Shown here: positions 1-10,794 of the stretch, piece after piece
Numbering within the stretch: position 1 is the first letter of the stretch
How the letters are laid out: the number at the start of each line of letters is the position of its first letter
Assembly (NCBI RefSeq): GCF_003265705.1
Contig: NW_020312827.1
Coordinates: 21,023,270-21,087,269, forward strand
Direction of reading: 5' to 3'
Length of the DNA stretch: 64,000 nucleotides
Source of the DNA: Callorhinus ursinus
Lineage: Eukaryota; Chordata; Mammalia; Carnivora; Otariidae
The notes under the pieces: generated by a model
Told to the model about the DNA's origin: nothing
Databases searched by the model: none
The model's input: the letters and a program-made list of their open reading frames with translations, nothing else
Translations under genes and position numbers: made by a program

Positions 1-30
1 TTTGTTCGGGAGCCTGACGACATGGGCCAG
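1..30 (+). CDS. CEP128: CEP128 exon, 3' end only (cut by window edge)
   Basis: The first 30 bases translate without a stop as FVREPDDMGQ and end in CAG followed by the donor GTACTT. The human protein has a very similar stretch immediately before the peptide of the next exon, so this is the tail of the preceding exon and not random sequence. The exon ends on a codon boundary (phase 0). Its true start is upstream of the window. The donor lacks the usual A at +3 but keeps GT. Confidence 0.85.
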
Positions 31-749
31 GTACTTTTTTGTATTATTCTGTAATCGCTATTTGATTTTTTTTTTTTAAACCAAATAAACTATTTTATTT
101 TCAATAAATAATTATCATTTATTTTGAATTTTGTAATGGAAGATGATGTTTTGTGGAACATTTAAAGGTGAGTTAAGCTGGACATGTTTTGTTTCCTTGT
201 TGGGGTGGCTCACTCTTCTGTAAGCCCTGCTAAGTCAGCTACTTTGTTTCATATAAACAAGTTAGTCTTCTGTGTGTGGTTAACCTATTGATTTTTTTCA
301 CTAGTGTTTTTCCGATTGTTGAATCACTGATGGAGCTACTTAATAGAAGCAAGAACTTTTATACTTTTTTCATGTATTTCATGTATTCACTGAAGATTTT
401 GGTTGTATTGGTTCTACAGATATATTTCTTTCTCTACTTTAAACTTCCCTACAAGAGCTGAAAAAATGTTTCTTGTTGCCTTGGGTAGCTAAATTAATCA
501 GATAAGGACTAGAGGTTGTTGCTGACTTTGACATCTATGTTTTGGTTGTTTCAGGATTGTGGGCTCAAAGTTTGTCAGGATACTCAACTGCAGCTTTTAC
601 TTGTTATAGCTTAACATAGAAGTAACAGAACCAAGTGCACAAGAAGATGCCTTGTAGAAACTTTTCCTTTACTGTGTTACTTATTTTTTTGGTAGGTGCA
701 ACTTGCTAGAGTGGATTATATAATGAAGCCTGGAGCAGAGAACAATATC

Positions 750-1440
750 CTAACATGATTCATTTACTCTTTCATTCTGTTTATTTAGTGCTAGTGTTCT
801 GGGACAGTGCTTGTGCTTGGAAACAGGAATAAGTAAAACTTGCCTTTTCCTGGAGCTTGTAATCTGTGTGGGGGTGGCTACTTATTAATCAAATAAGTAC
901 ACAGATTCACCCTTAACTGTGAGCTGAGTTGCAAGCTACAACAGAAAGCACAGGGCCATGGGAGTGTGTGGTAGAAGGACTTGCCCCAGTCAGGGAAGGT
1001 TTCCTGAAGAAAGGCTGATGGGCTGAGACCTGAAAGTTCAGTGGGTCATTTTAGGTAGAACAAATACTTTGGCAGAAGGAAGCTAACACCTGTGAGCAAC
1101 CTAAAGAAGGCCATGCGGCTGAAGACATATGAAGGGCTGAAACTGTGTACAGCCTTGTAAGGGGGTGACAGTTATTTTGAAAAGATCACTCCACCTTTAA
1201 TGTGGAAAAATGGAATCAGTGTGGGCAAACCAATAAAGAGGATATTGCCATGTTGTGGGTGTGAGATGCTAGTTACTTGGATTAGGATAAATGGAGTTGG
1301 AGAGAACGGGTTTGGGGGTAGACTTAAAAGCTGTTTGGTGGGTAAAATGAAAGGTCTTGAAGATCAGATGACCATTTGGGGAGGGTGGGAATGATTGAAA
1401 AGGAGGTATCAAGGTTGAGTCCTAGGGTTCTGGTTTGCAA
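750..1440 (+). mobile_element. Ancient interspersed repeat, family not assigned
   Basis: The text resembles a very common, old mammalian repeat: a conserved block about a gap in a list of animals in the form GGACAGTGCTTG...CCTGGAGCTTGTAATCT, then GGTTTCCTGAAGAAAGG, GACCTGAAAG, GCCTTGTAAGGGGGTGACA and AAAGATCACTCCACC. It is strongly decayed. I recognise the pattern but not the family name with certainty. The short open frames in it are meaningless. Confidence 0.5.
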
Positions 1441-1580
1441 AACTGGAAAACCATGGCAAAACCGAAGTGAATGGTCTGCTCTTCGTTTACTGTATTACCT
1501 CCACTCCTTTCTTTTTAACTGTTCTTCCTGATTTTAAGTCTCTTAAGATGACCTTTAGCTCCACATTGACTGTGTACTTT

Positions 1581-1785
1581 CTTTTTTTTTTTTTTTTAAG
1601 ATTTTATTTATTTATTTGACAGAGAGAGACACAGCGAGAGAGGGAACACAAGCAGGGGGAGTGGGAAAGGGAGAAGCAGGCTTCCCGCCGAGCAGGGAGC
1701 CCGATGCGGGGCTCGATCCCAGGACCCTGGGATCATGACCTGAGCCGAAGGCAAACGTTTAACAACTTTAGGTACAAGGAGCCCC
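1581..1785 (-). mobile_element. Can-SINE (SINEC), antisense to CEP128
   Basis: On the + strand it reads poly(T), AAGATTTTATTTATTTATTT, the A/G-rich body, then GGGATCATGACCTGAGCC and a worn tRNA-like head. Flanking direct repeats GACTGTGTACTTT (1568-1580) and GACCGTGTACTTT (1786-1798) differ at one base and define the insertion. The head is somewhat degraded (ACAACTTTAGGTACAAGG in place of the usual ACTGAGCCACCCAGG). Confidence 0.92.
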
Positions 1786-2398
1786 GACCGTGTACTTTTT
1801 AATGCCCTGCACATCATTTGTCATTTTGTTTGCATGTCTGTCTCCCGTGTTAAATTCTGAGCCCCTTGTTTCCTACCATAATTGCCGGCACTGATTAGTT
1901 GCTCAATGTGCGTTTGTTGAAATTAATGAATTTGTTGTTTCTGCAAATCTCTATAACTTAATTTTTTGTTGTAAATTACAGTATATATGTACATATATGG
2001 CATACATATTTACAGTTAAAAGTACAATAATTTAAAGAAAAATCCACGTAACCATCCCCTAGGCCAAGAATAAGAGCATTATCATACCCCTAAAGGCTCC
2101 TTTACACTCTTCCTTTCCCTAAGGGCTGTCAACTATCCTGACTTTTTTATTAATCATTCTCTTGCTTTAAAAATAAAACAAGACGTTTGCACTACTTACA
2201 TCTTGTTTAGTATCCCTTTGTTTAAACTTTATATAAGTGGAATAATACTGTATGTCTTCTTTTGCTTTTTTTCAATTGATGTTACATTTTTGACATTCAG
2301 CCTTACTAATGTGTAGGTAGGTTTGAGCATTTCATTTTTACTGCTGTATTATACTCCACAGGGAGAATATATCGCAATTTATTTTTATCCATTCTGTT

Positions 2399-2587
2399 TT
2401 TTTTTTTTTTTAAAGATTTTATTTATTTGACAGAGAGCACAAGCAGGGGGAATGGCAGGCAGAGGGAGAGGGAGAAGCAGGCTCCCCGCAGAGCAAGGGA
2501 AGCCTGATATGGGACTCGATCCCAGGACCCCAGGACCATGACCTGAGCCGAAGGCAGTTGCTTAACCAACTGAGCCACCCAGGCACC
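2399..2587 (-). mobile_element. Can-SINE, antisense
   Basis: Poly(T), AAAGATTTTATTTATTTGAC, body and tRNA-like head CAACTGAGCCACCCAGGCAC are all present. It is flanked by the 14-bp direct repeat TTATCCATTCTGTT at 2385-2398 and 2588-2601. The right repeat also serves as the left repeat of the next SINE. Confidence 0.94.
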
Positions 2588-2604
2588 TTATCCATTCTGT
2601 TCTT

Positions 2605-2803
2605 TTTTCTTTTTTAAAGATTGTATTTATTTATCTGACAGAGACAGACACAGCGAGAGAGGGAACACAAGCGGGGGAGTGGGAGAGGGAGAAGCAGGCT
2701 TCCTGCAAAGCAGGGAGCCCGATGCAGGGCTCAATCCCAGGACCCTGGGATCATGACCTGAACTGAAGGTAGATGCTTAACGACTGAGACACCCAGGCGC
2801 TCC
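2605..2803 (-). mobile_element. Can-SINE, antisense, at the same target as its neighbour
   Basis: The element runs from a short T tract (TTTTTTCTTTTTTAAAGATT) to the head GACTGAGACACCCAGGCGCT. The 14-bp direct repeat TCCATTCTGTTCTT lies at 2591-2604 and 2804-2817. It therefore inserted into the duplicated target site of the SINE at 2399-2587. Confidence 0.94.
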
Positions 2804-3372
2804 TCCATTCTGTTCTTAATGGACTTTTGATTTTAGGTGTTTTCATTATGAACAGTGTTGCCCCAAACATTATTGTACATGGTTCCTGGTGCACATGGGT
2901 AAGAGTTTCTCTGCAGCATGGATTGGCATACTATGGCATATGGTCTAGTTGAATAGAGTTATTGTGTAACACAGCCATCCTAATTTGTTTATGGCTACTT
3001 CTGTGCTAAAATGGTAGCATTGAGTAATTTAGACAGCGATTGTATAGCCTGAAAACCTGAAATATTTGCTGTTGTACTCTTTACAGAAAAAGTTTGCTGA
3101 CTTTTTTTTTTTAGGTTATCTAAAAGGCCCAGAATTACTGTACTATAAAGGATGTGATGGTTTATATATAAAAAGTTATATGTAACTTTTCAAAAATTGC
3201 TTTTCTTTGGAAAAATATTTCTTTCAGAATAGACATGTATTTTATTATGTCTTAATAACATTATAAAATTTGGGCATTAGTGCAAAAAATAAGTTCTTAC
3301 TAACCTTAGTGAATCTTCATGGAAGAATTAAACAGAATCCTAAATGGATAACTGTGTTTTTGTCTTTACCAG

Positions 3373-3464
3373 CTTCATGCTTTTCATCAGTCCCTCCGAG
3401 ACCTCAGCAGCGAACAAGTTCGGCTTGGAGATGATTTCAATCGGGAACTTGCCAGAAGAAGCCG
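3373..3464 (+). CDS. CEP128: CEP128 coding exon (92 nt)
   Basis: The acceptor TTTACCAG precedes the exon and the donor GTAAAA follows it. The translation begins LHAFHQSLRDLSSEQ and continues through a charged helical stretch ending in RRS plus two bases of an Arg codon. The exon starts in phase 0 and leaves two bases over, which are completed by the first G of the next exon (CG|G). The sequence is strongly conserved with the human protein as I remember it, with conservative changes such as Val for Ile in EQVRLG. It belongs to the N-terminal third of the protein, just before the long coiled coil. Confidence 0.95.
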
Positions 3465-3660
3465 GTAAAAGCCGAATATGGTTTTTGTTGGAGGCATGAG
3501 TTATTAGAAGAACACAATAAGTTCTGTAATTGACATGTTTACATGAATTTAAAAAACAGGGCTGTTTTTATACCAGTATTTTAAAATTTATTAAAGGAAT
3601 AGTTTAAAAATCCTTTGAATTTAGAATGTACTATGACTCCTTGTTAGATTAATTTCATAT

Positions 3661-3857
3661 ATTTTTAAAGACTTATTTATTTGAGAGTGAGAGAGAGCGT
3701 GTGCTCTCATACATGAGCAGGGGGAGGAGCAGAGGGAGAGGGGCAAGCTGACTCCCTACTGAGCAGGGAGCCTTCATTGGGGCTTGATCCCAGGACCCTG
3801 AGATCATGACCTGAGCTGAAGGCAGGTGCTTAACAGACTGAGCCACCCAGGTGCCCC
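3661..3857 (-). mobile_element. Can-SINE, antisense
   Basis: This is an older-looking copy with TTTAAAGACTTATTTATTTG, the body, GATCATGACCTGAGCTGAAG and CAGACTGAGCCACCCAGGTG. The 11-bp direct repeat TAATTTCATAT lies at 3650-3660 and 3858-3868. It is about 200 bp downstream of the exon ending at 3464. Confidence 0.92.
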
Positions 3858-4484
3858 TAATTTCATATTTTTAAAAAACATTTTAACTTACCATACTGGA
3901 GTGCTGCCATTACGGAGAGATACATTGTGAGACCTTAGCAAAGAGGTCGATTTGCAAATACATTGGAGGGGGTGAGAGGCAGAGGCAGAGACCAGTCTGA
4001 TATTTTAGCTTTCAGTTGGAATCTTCAAAAGTGAGTGGTTTATATCTGACAAGTCTTTGCAGTTTTATCAGTTCTGGGTAGTCCCCAACAAGTATCACTT
4101 TATTTAAAATTTCTTCACTGTCTTTTCATTTTCATCATCAGCAGTGACAGTTGGTTTTCATTTGGAGGCCATATTTTTACAAGGAACCAAACTTTTTATC
4201 CCTTCTCAAGAGTCACAATCTATAGACAACAGTGATGAGGGAACAACAAAGCTGAGTGGAAGTTTGTTTACCAAGTTCACTTGCTAACTCCCATTCCAGC
4301 TGACAAAATCATTCCACACACCAGCTTTGTGTTGCTATAGCAAAAAGGGGGTCAAAGCTATAAATGTAAATCTGCGATTATTAATTGTAGTCTGTATAAC
4401 TTACCTGCCTTTAAATGAGGAAGGAAGGAAATTTAGTAATAAGAATTAAACACCTTACTATTACTCCTACTACTAGTAGTTAAT

Positions 4485-4725
4485 ATTATTGAACAGTTAC
4501 TTCATGTCAGATAGATTTAGGTTTAAATTTTACAACAACCCAAATTATTATTATTATCATTTTCATTATTATTTTTTCCAATTTTTGGATATGGAGAGGG
4601 GCACAGAGAGATGAAGTAACTCAACTTGCTGGAGTTCAAATGGGGTATGTGGTCTAGACAGGATTCAGATGTAGGCATATGGCCCCAGAGTATTTGCTCT
4701 TTACCAGTTATGGAACCACCTGTGG
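4485..4725 (-). repeat. MIR SINE, antisense
   Basis: The fragment reads ATTGAACAGTTACTTCATGTCAG, then ACAACAACCC, ATTATTATTATCATTTTCATTA, GAAGTAACTCAACTTGC and AGTATTTGCTCTTTACCAGT. This follows the reverse complement of the MIR consensus, including the CORE region. It is heavily diverged, as expected of an element that predates placental mammals. Confidence 0.7.
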
Positions 4726-5266
4726 TTCAAGATCATTTTCGTATATAGCTGGTATGAATAAAGAAATTAAGTTCCTGAATTTTGAGCTATACTGTTGAGC
4801 TATGTTTATTGTTAATCTTTTAAGCCAGTAAGGGTTAGTTAATTTAAAACTAGGTATTTAGTTTTGACAAGTTAATAAAATTAGTAGAATGGTGTCAGCA
4901 TTCTAATATAGTATGTTCTTGGATTGCTTTATTATGTAGCTTTTACACATTTGAAGAAAGGTATAAATTAAGCACTAGGAACATGAATTTTAGAAATTTG
5001 TCCTATAAGAAGACAAAGGGGAAGTTGTAGGGATGATTTATTTATTTAGTTTAAATGATCATTTGGATGTGCAGTGGTGGACTGGGAATCTTCTGATCCA
5101 TGGGCTGGTATGGTCTGCTAATAGTTTGTATGACACAGAGGCATGTGTGAGGCAGAGAAACTTTACTTAAGCCAAATTAGAAGTCAAGTTTCTTGTGAAA
5201 CCTGGTGACTTAACTTTGTGAATGAGGAAGATTTTAGGATCCCATTCTGCTTTCCTTATAACACAA

Positions 5267-5414
5267 GAGTAATTCTCAAATCAGCACCATCGGCATCAGC
5301 TAGGGATTTGTAGAAATGCATATTCTTGGGCACCATTGCAGATCTGATTCAGCAGTCCGTCTTAATAAGTCCTCCAGGTGTTTCATATGTTGGCTAATGT
5401 TTAAGAACCACTGC
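5267..5414 (+). mobile_element. MER5A-like hAT-Charlie MITE
   Basis: The ends read AATTCTCAAA and TTTAAGAACCACTG, imperfect inverted repeats of the MER5A type (GGTTCTCAAA). Inside are GCATCAGCTAGGGATTTGTAG, AAATGCATATTCTTGGGC, TGATTCAGCAGTC and AATAAGTCCTCCAGGTG, which follow the MER5A order. Confidence 0.8.
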
Positions 5415-5501
5415 AGTAGAGTATTATGGAATAACTATTTATGTCGTAAATTTAATTGTGTATATTTTCTCAGCCAATTTAAAGTATTTTTCTTTGCCTA
5501 G

Positions 5502-5574
5502 GTCGGATGCTGAAACAAAAAGAGCTTTGGAAGAATTGACAGAAAAACTTAATGAAGCCCAAAAACCAGATGTG
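5502..5574 (+). CDS. CEP128: CEP128 coding exon (73 nt)
   Basis: The exon follows acceptor TTGCCTAG and ends before donor GTAAGA. With two bases carried from the previous exon it reads Arg then SDAETKRALEELTEKLNEAQ and KPDV, ending on a codon boundary. Leu, Ala and charged residues show the heptad character of a coiled coil. The exon sits about 90 bp after an ancient MER5A-like transposon, a reminder that the flanking intron is mostly repeat-derived. Confidence 0.95.
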
Positions 5575-5590
5575 GTAAGAACTCTTTGTT

Positions 5591-5611
5591 AATAAATAAA
5601 TAAATAAATAA
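5591..5611 (+). repeat. (AAAT)n microsatellite, short
   Basis: Five units of AATA follow the donor of the exon ending at 5574 by 16 bp. Simple repeat of no obvious function. Confidence 0.85.
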
Positions 5612-7079
5612 TTTCATATGCAGATGATAGTGTGGCTGGGCTCATCGTAATCACAGTCAAGTTTAGTAGATTTTAACTTTTTGGGTGATGTATGCCATTT
5701 TGTCTAAAATATATTCTTGTACTTCTTATAAAATATTCATGAATTTTGGGTATTAAAGTTTTAAATGTTTATAGTGGTAATATATTAGAGATAGAATTAT
5801 TATTTGTTTAATTTTTTAGAGTTTCCTTATGAATATTCAAAAGAGACCCAGTGATTCCATGGCTTGTGTTAAATGATGTTTGAAAAATATGGAATTTCTT
5901 GGTAGTGACTCTGTAGCACTCCTCATTGAGTATTTTCAGTATTTTTATTTCACATACATGTGTAATCAGAATTGCTGCAAAGACCTTGCTGTCTGTTGTT
6001 TGACATGATGCCAATTGAAAATACCCCGAATTCTCAAGTTTTATTATCTCAAACTCAGACTGTTGACAGTCATTATTCAGTGGTTTCTTTTTATCAAATC
6101 ACTGTCCTTGTGGAATTAAAGTGAAAAATGAAGTACATACAGTGTCTGTTTCTTTGCATCATCAGTTGTTTCTCTGTTTTTTTTTTAGGAGAAAAAAATC
6201 AATAGAAATTGTCAGTTAAACTTGGAAATTTACCAACTTCAGGAGCAATGTGTATTTAGTCATATCCCACAGTACCTTTTGTTTTTTCAAGACCAGGAAT
6301 GGTAGCAGGCAGAATTTTTTTCTTAACATGTTTTGTTCAAACTGAAAGTTTCTGAATATAGGCAGATATTTTTTTCTGCTGTTTTTATTGTGTTTACAGT
6401 TCTTTACATAGATATGTTGAGTTTATTTTGGAGTTTGAATTTATTGGCCACATATGCTAAGAGATGGATATGCTCTATTTTTAAAGAGATCAACTTAGTT
6501 ACTCTTCTTGCGGTGAAATTTGCCTGTTTCAAAATTTGAGTAAACGTCTGGTCACATAAAAGCACATTCCTCTTGTACTTTCGGTGCTGATTTCTTTGTG
6601 AAGTGCCCCAGAGAGGTGAAGATATAATGTCTGTCTTTTGTTGAAATAGACAAAATCTTCGCAGTTAGGTGCCTGATGATATGTCAGGTGATGCTGATGT
6701 GTGATCAGGAAATGGGATACTTCTTTTTTTTACATAAAGTCCTAGATTTTTCAAAGCATACCAAAACCTTCAGTTTAAGTTGTGCCAGTCTAAAATACTT
6801 GAACTATCATACTTCAAAAAAAAAGTATTTTCTGAGATTAACACATTGGAGCCTTTCTTAGTTAATTGCAGTGGTTCACACAGCAAGAAGTCTATGCCAT
6901 TGTCTGATTTACATACTAGCTAAACAGGAAGTGAAGACGCACTTTGAAGAATGTAGCTTCCAGATCCTATTTTATAACTTACTAAATGATCTTCTGGCTC
7001 TTGTCATATATTCTAGAGTGGAACCTGTCAACTTACAGCAGAACCTGCTGAAGCTTTCTTTTTTTTGTTTTTTTTTTTA

Positions 7080-7931
7080 ATTTTTAATTTTCTAAATTTG
7101 GAGGTATAATTTACTTACAGAAAAGTGTATAACTCAGTGAATTATTACAAGGTGAACAGGCCCATGTAACCACCACCCAGATCTAGAAATAGAACATTAC
7201 CAGTGCACGAGAAGCCGCCTCATTCCCTGTCCCAATCACTAATTACTCCTCCTTTTTCAGAGATGACTATTTTGACTTTTTACCCCTTAGGTTAATTTTG
7301 ACTGTTTGGAATTTTTATGTAAGTGGAATCCTATAGGGCATGGTTTTTTTGTGTCTGTTTTTTGCTAATCCTTAAGGTTATGATATTCTGGGCGTTGTGT
7401 CAAGTACTTCCAGTTCATTTTTACTGCTCTTTGGTATTCCATTGTATGGATTTACTGCAATGTATTTTAACATGATATTTGAATTATTTCAAATTTTGGG
7501 CTATTACAAATAAGGCTGCTGTGAGTAATCTTGTTCATGATTTTAGTGCCTATGTACATGCATTTCTGTTGGTATGTAACATGTAGTGCAATTGATAGGT
7601 GCCTTCACATTTAGTAGATACTAATAAACAGGTTTCCAAAGTGGTTGCCTTAATTTGCACTCCCACTGGCAATGCAGAATTCATGTTGCTTTTCATCATT
7701 TCCAATACTTGGTATTATTAGTCCTTCAATTATAGCCAGTTAGGTGTTTATAGTGTCTCATCATGGTTGTAATTTGCATTTTCATCATTACTAGATGATG
7801 AACATTTTTCACATTTTGTCTTTTTTAGAGTTTCTCATCTTTTGGCCTGATATGGGCCTTATTTATCACATCATTGATATTTTTCCCCAATTTCCTACTG
7901 AATTGTCTCAGGAATCCACTCCATTCTTTTT
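7080..7931 (-). mobile_element. Old L1 3' region, antisense
   Basis: The region shows the antisense L1 3' style: GGTATAATTTACTTACAGAAA, AACCACCACCCAGATCTAGA, GTGGAATCCTATAGGGCATG, TGGTATTCCATTGTATGG, AAGGCTGCTGTGAGTAATC and GCACTCCCACTGGCAATGC. It resumes after 9543, so the younger L1 at 7932-9530 is nested in it. Confidence 0.8.
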
Positions 7932-8356
7932 GTTTGTTTTTGTTTCCTTTTGTTTTTAATTTAAATTCCGTTAATTAACATATAGTGTATTATTAGTTTC
8001 AGAGGTAGAGTTCAGTGATTCATCAGTCCTATATAATACCCAGTGCTCATTACATCATGTGCCCTCCTTAATGCCCGATTACCCCTTCCCTCCACCCCCC
8101 TCCCCTCTGGCAACCCTCAGTTTGTTCCTATGATAAGAGTCTCTTATGGTTTGTCTCCCTCTCTGATTTCATCTTGTTTTATTTTTTCTTCCCTTCCCCT
8201 ATGATCCTCTGTCTCATTTCTCAAATTCCACATATGACAATTGTCTTTCTCTGGTTGACTTATTTCACTTAGCATAATACCCTCTAGTTACATCCACATC
8301 ATTGCAAATGGCAAGATTTCATTTTTCGATGGCTGAGTAGTATTCCATTATGTGTG

Positions 8357-8403
<47 letters not shown>

Positions 8404-9530
8404 CATCTTCTTTATCCATTCATCTGTCAGTGAACATCTGGGCACTTTCCATAGTTTGGCTATTGTGGGCATTGCTTCTTTAAATATTGGGGTGCAGGTG
8501 CCCCTTCGGATCACTACATTTGTATCTTTGGGATAAATACCCAGTAGTGTAATTGCTGGGTCATAGGGTAGCTCTAATTTTAACTTTTTGAGGAACCTCC
8601 ATACTGTTTTCCAGAGTGGCTGTGCCAGTTCGCATTCCTACCAACAGTGTAGGAGGGTTCCCCTCTCCACATCCTCGCCAGCATCTGTCATTTACTGACT
8701 TGTTAATTTTAGTCATTTTGACTGGTGTGAGGTGGTATCTCATTGAGGTTTTGATTTGTCTTTCCCTGATGCCAAGTAATGTTGAGCATTTTTTCATGTG
8801 TCTGTTGGCCACTTGTATGTCTTCTTTGGAGAAATACCTGATCAGGAATTCTGCCCATTTTGATTGGATTATCTGTTCTTTGGGTGTTGAGTTTGGTAAG
8901 TTCTTTATAGATTTTGGATACTAGCCCTTTCTCTGATATGTCATTTGCAAATATCTTCTCCCATTCTGTTGGTTGTCTTTTGGTTTTGTCGACTGTTTCC
9001 TTTGCTGTGCAAAAGCTTTTTATCTTGATGATAGTTCATTTTTGAACTATCAGTAGTTCAAATAGTTCATTTTTGCCTTTGTTTCCCTTGCCTTTTGAAA
9101 CGTGTCTAGCAAGAAGTTGCTGCGGCCGAGGTCGAAGAGGTTACTGCCTGTGTTCCCCTCTAGGATTTTGATGGACTCCTGTCTCACATTTAGGTCTTTC
9201 ATCCATTTTGAGTCTATTTTTGTGTATTGTATAAGAAAGTGGTTCAGTTTCATTCTTCTGCATGTGGCTGTCCAATTTTCCCAACACCATTTGTTGAAGA
9301 GACTTCTTTTTTTTTTTTTTCCATTGGATATTCTTTCCTGCTTTGTCGAAGTTTAGTTGACCATAGAGTTGAGGGTCCATTTCTGGGCTCTCTATTCTGT
9401 TCTATTGATCTATGTGTCTGTTTTTACGCCAATACCCTACTGTCTTGGTGATTACAGCTTTGTAATATAGATTGAAGTCTGGAATTGTGATGCCACCAGC
9501 TTTGGTTTTCTTTTTCAAAGTAGGAATCTT
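7932..9530 (-). mobile_element. 5'-truncated L1 (3' UTR and ORF2 end), antisense, nested
   Basis: About 1.6 kb of L1 lies on the minus strand: the 3' UTR (CCCGATTACCCCTTCCCTCC), the ORF2 end (read on + as TCCATACTGTTTTCCAGAGT, CATTCTGTTGGTTGTCTTTT) and further ORF2. The 13-bp direct repeat CTCCATTCTTTTT flanks it at 7919-7931 and 9531-9543, with an A-rich tail adjacent to the left copy (T-rich on +). Frames are disrupted, so no ORF2 protein can be made. The open frames seen here, such as the one at 8616-8924, are antisense shadows. Confidence 0.92.
8361..8402 (+). repeat. (CA)20 microsatellite inside the L1
   Basis: Some twenty CA units follow TGTGTGTATA. The position matches the site in carnivore and other L1 3' ends where a short TG/CA tract normally sits, so this is an expansion within the element. 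Confidence 0.95.
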
Positions 9531-10032
9531 CTCCATTCTTTTTAGTGACTATTGGCTATTTTCTTTTTTGAGATGCCAGTTTGCTTCTTTTGCCCACTTT
9601 TTTTTTTTAATTGGGTTGCTTGTCTTTTCATTACTGATTTGTGGGAGGTCTTTATTTTGTATATGAGCACTCTGTAAGTTATATGTATTGCAGTGTTGTC
9701 TCCAATTGTCTAGAGTTGTTTTGTCTCATTCTTAAAACTCTCTTAATGGGGTCTTCTGTTGAAATTTAATCAAGTTCAGTTTTCTATCTCTTCTTTTGTG
9801 GTTAGTGCTTTTTTTGACCTGTTTAAGAAATTGTTCCCTATCCTCAGATGATGAAAATATTTTCTTATGTAGTATTCTAGAAGCTTACTGTTTTACCTTT
9901 TACGTTAAGATCTGATATCTACTTGGAATTTGTGTTTAAGGTATGAAGTAGGGATCATACATTTTAGATGAATATCTAATTGATTCAGTTTCATTTATTG
10001 AAAGAACCACCCCTTTGTTACTTTACAGTTCT

Positions 10033-10240
10033 GTCTTGGTTGGAAGTCAAATGTTCATATATGCAGACATCTGTATCTGGACTTACTCAGTCCTCTCGTT
10101 CATTTGTCTATTCCAGTGCCCTGGAATAGTCCTGTTGTCTTGGTTGGAAGTCAGATGTTCATATATGCAGACATCTGTATCTGGACTTAATTCAATCCTC
10201 TGGTTCATTTGTCTAGTCCAGTGCCCATATTACATTGTCT
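10033..10240 (+). repeat. 104-bp tandem duplication inside old L1
   Basis: Two copies start with GTCTTGGTTGGAAGTCA (10033 and 10137). Both contain ATGTTCATATATGCAGACAT and CTGTATCTGGACTTA, and end near CCAGTGCCC. They differ by a few substitutions and one inserted base, so the duplication is not very recent. Confidence 0.93.
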
Positions 10241-10614
10241 TGATTACTGTTGTTGTATGATAAGTTGTGAGATGGTAGAGTAAATCCTTCCACTTTGTTC
10301 TCCAGGTTTATCCTGTGTATTCTTTACTCTGCATTTCTGCATAATACATTTTAGAATCAACAAGTGAAATTATTAAAAACCTAGGATCTTTGTTAGGTTA
10401 CATTGTATATATAGGACAACATGGAGAGAATTGACATTCTTATAATGTTGAATTTTCCTATTCATGAACAGAGCAAATTCTTCCATTAATATTTTATAGT
10501 TTTTTTATCTAGAGATCTTATGTCTTAAAATCTTAATTTTAAGATTTATTTTTTGACTTTGATATTTTTATGCCATTTTATAGAGTATCACTTAACATTG
10601 AAAAAATTAACAGT

Positions 10615-10794
10615 CTTTGTCTTTTTTAATTTTTAAATATTTTTTGGGGAGGGAGGGGCAGAGGACAAGGGGGAGAGAGAATCTTAAGCAGGCTCCACGC
10701 TAGGCATGGAGCCTGATCTCACAACCCTGAGATCATGACCTGAGCCAAAATCAAGAGTTGGATGCTTAACTGACTGAGCCACCCAGGTGTCCCA
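10615..10794 (-). mobile_element. Can-SINE, older copy, antisense
   Basis: The body GGGGGAGAGAGAATCTTAAG, the A/B-box side GAGATCATGACCTGAGCCAA and the head ACTGACTGAGCCACCCAGGT are clear. The left boundary is blurred (TTTTTAATTTTTAAATATTT) and I could not define a target duplication. Confidence 0.85.

Larger units (their letters stand above)
1975..2925 (-). mobile_element. Old L1 3' fragment, antisense, split by two SINEs
   Basis: The stretch has the look of an antisense L1 3' region: ATAAGTGGAATAATACTGTATG, then TACTGCTGTATTATACTCCA, and after the SINEs ATGAACAGTGTTGCCCC and CCTGGTGCACATGGG. Divergence is high. The two Can-SINEs at 2399-2587 and 2605-2803 interrupt it. Confidence 0.7.

Noticed and set aside
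8561..9451. Cluster of overlapping open frames of 67-102 codons on both strands
   Set aside because: They lie in an antisense, 5'-truncated L1 and are out of frame or reverse shadows of ORF2. No complete ORF2 remains.
10033..10240. CRISPR-like direct repeats
   Set aside because: There are only two long copies in a mammalian L1; this is a tandem duplication.
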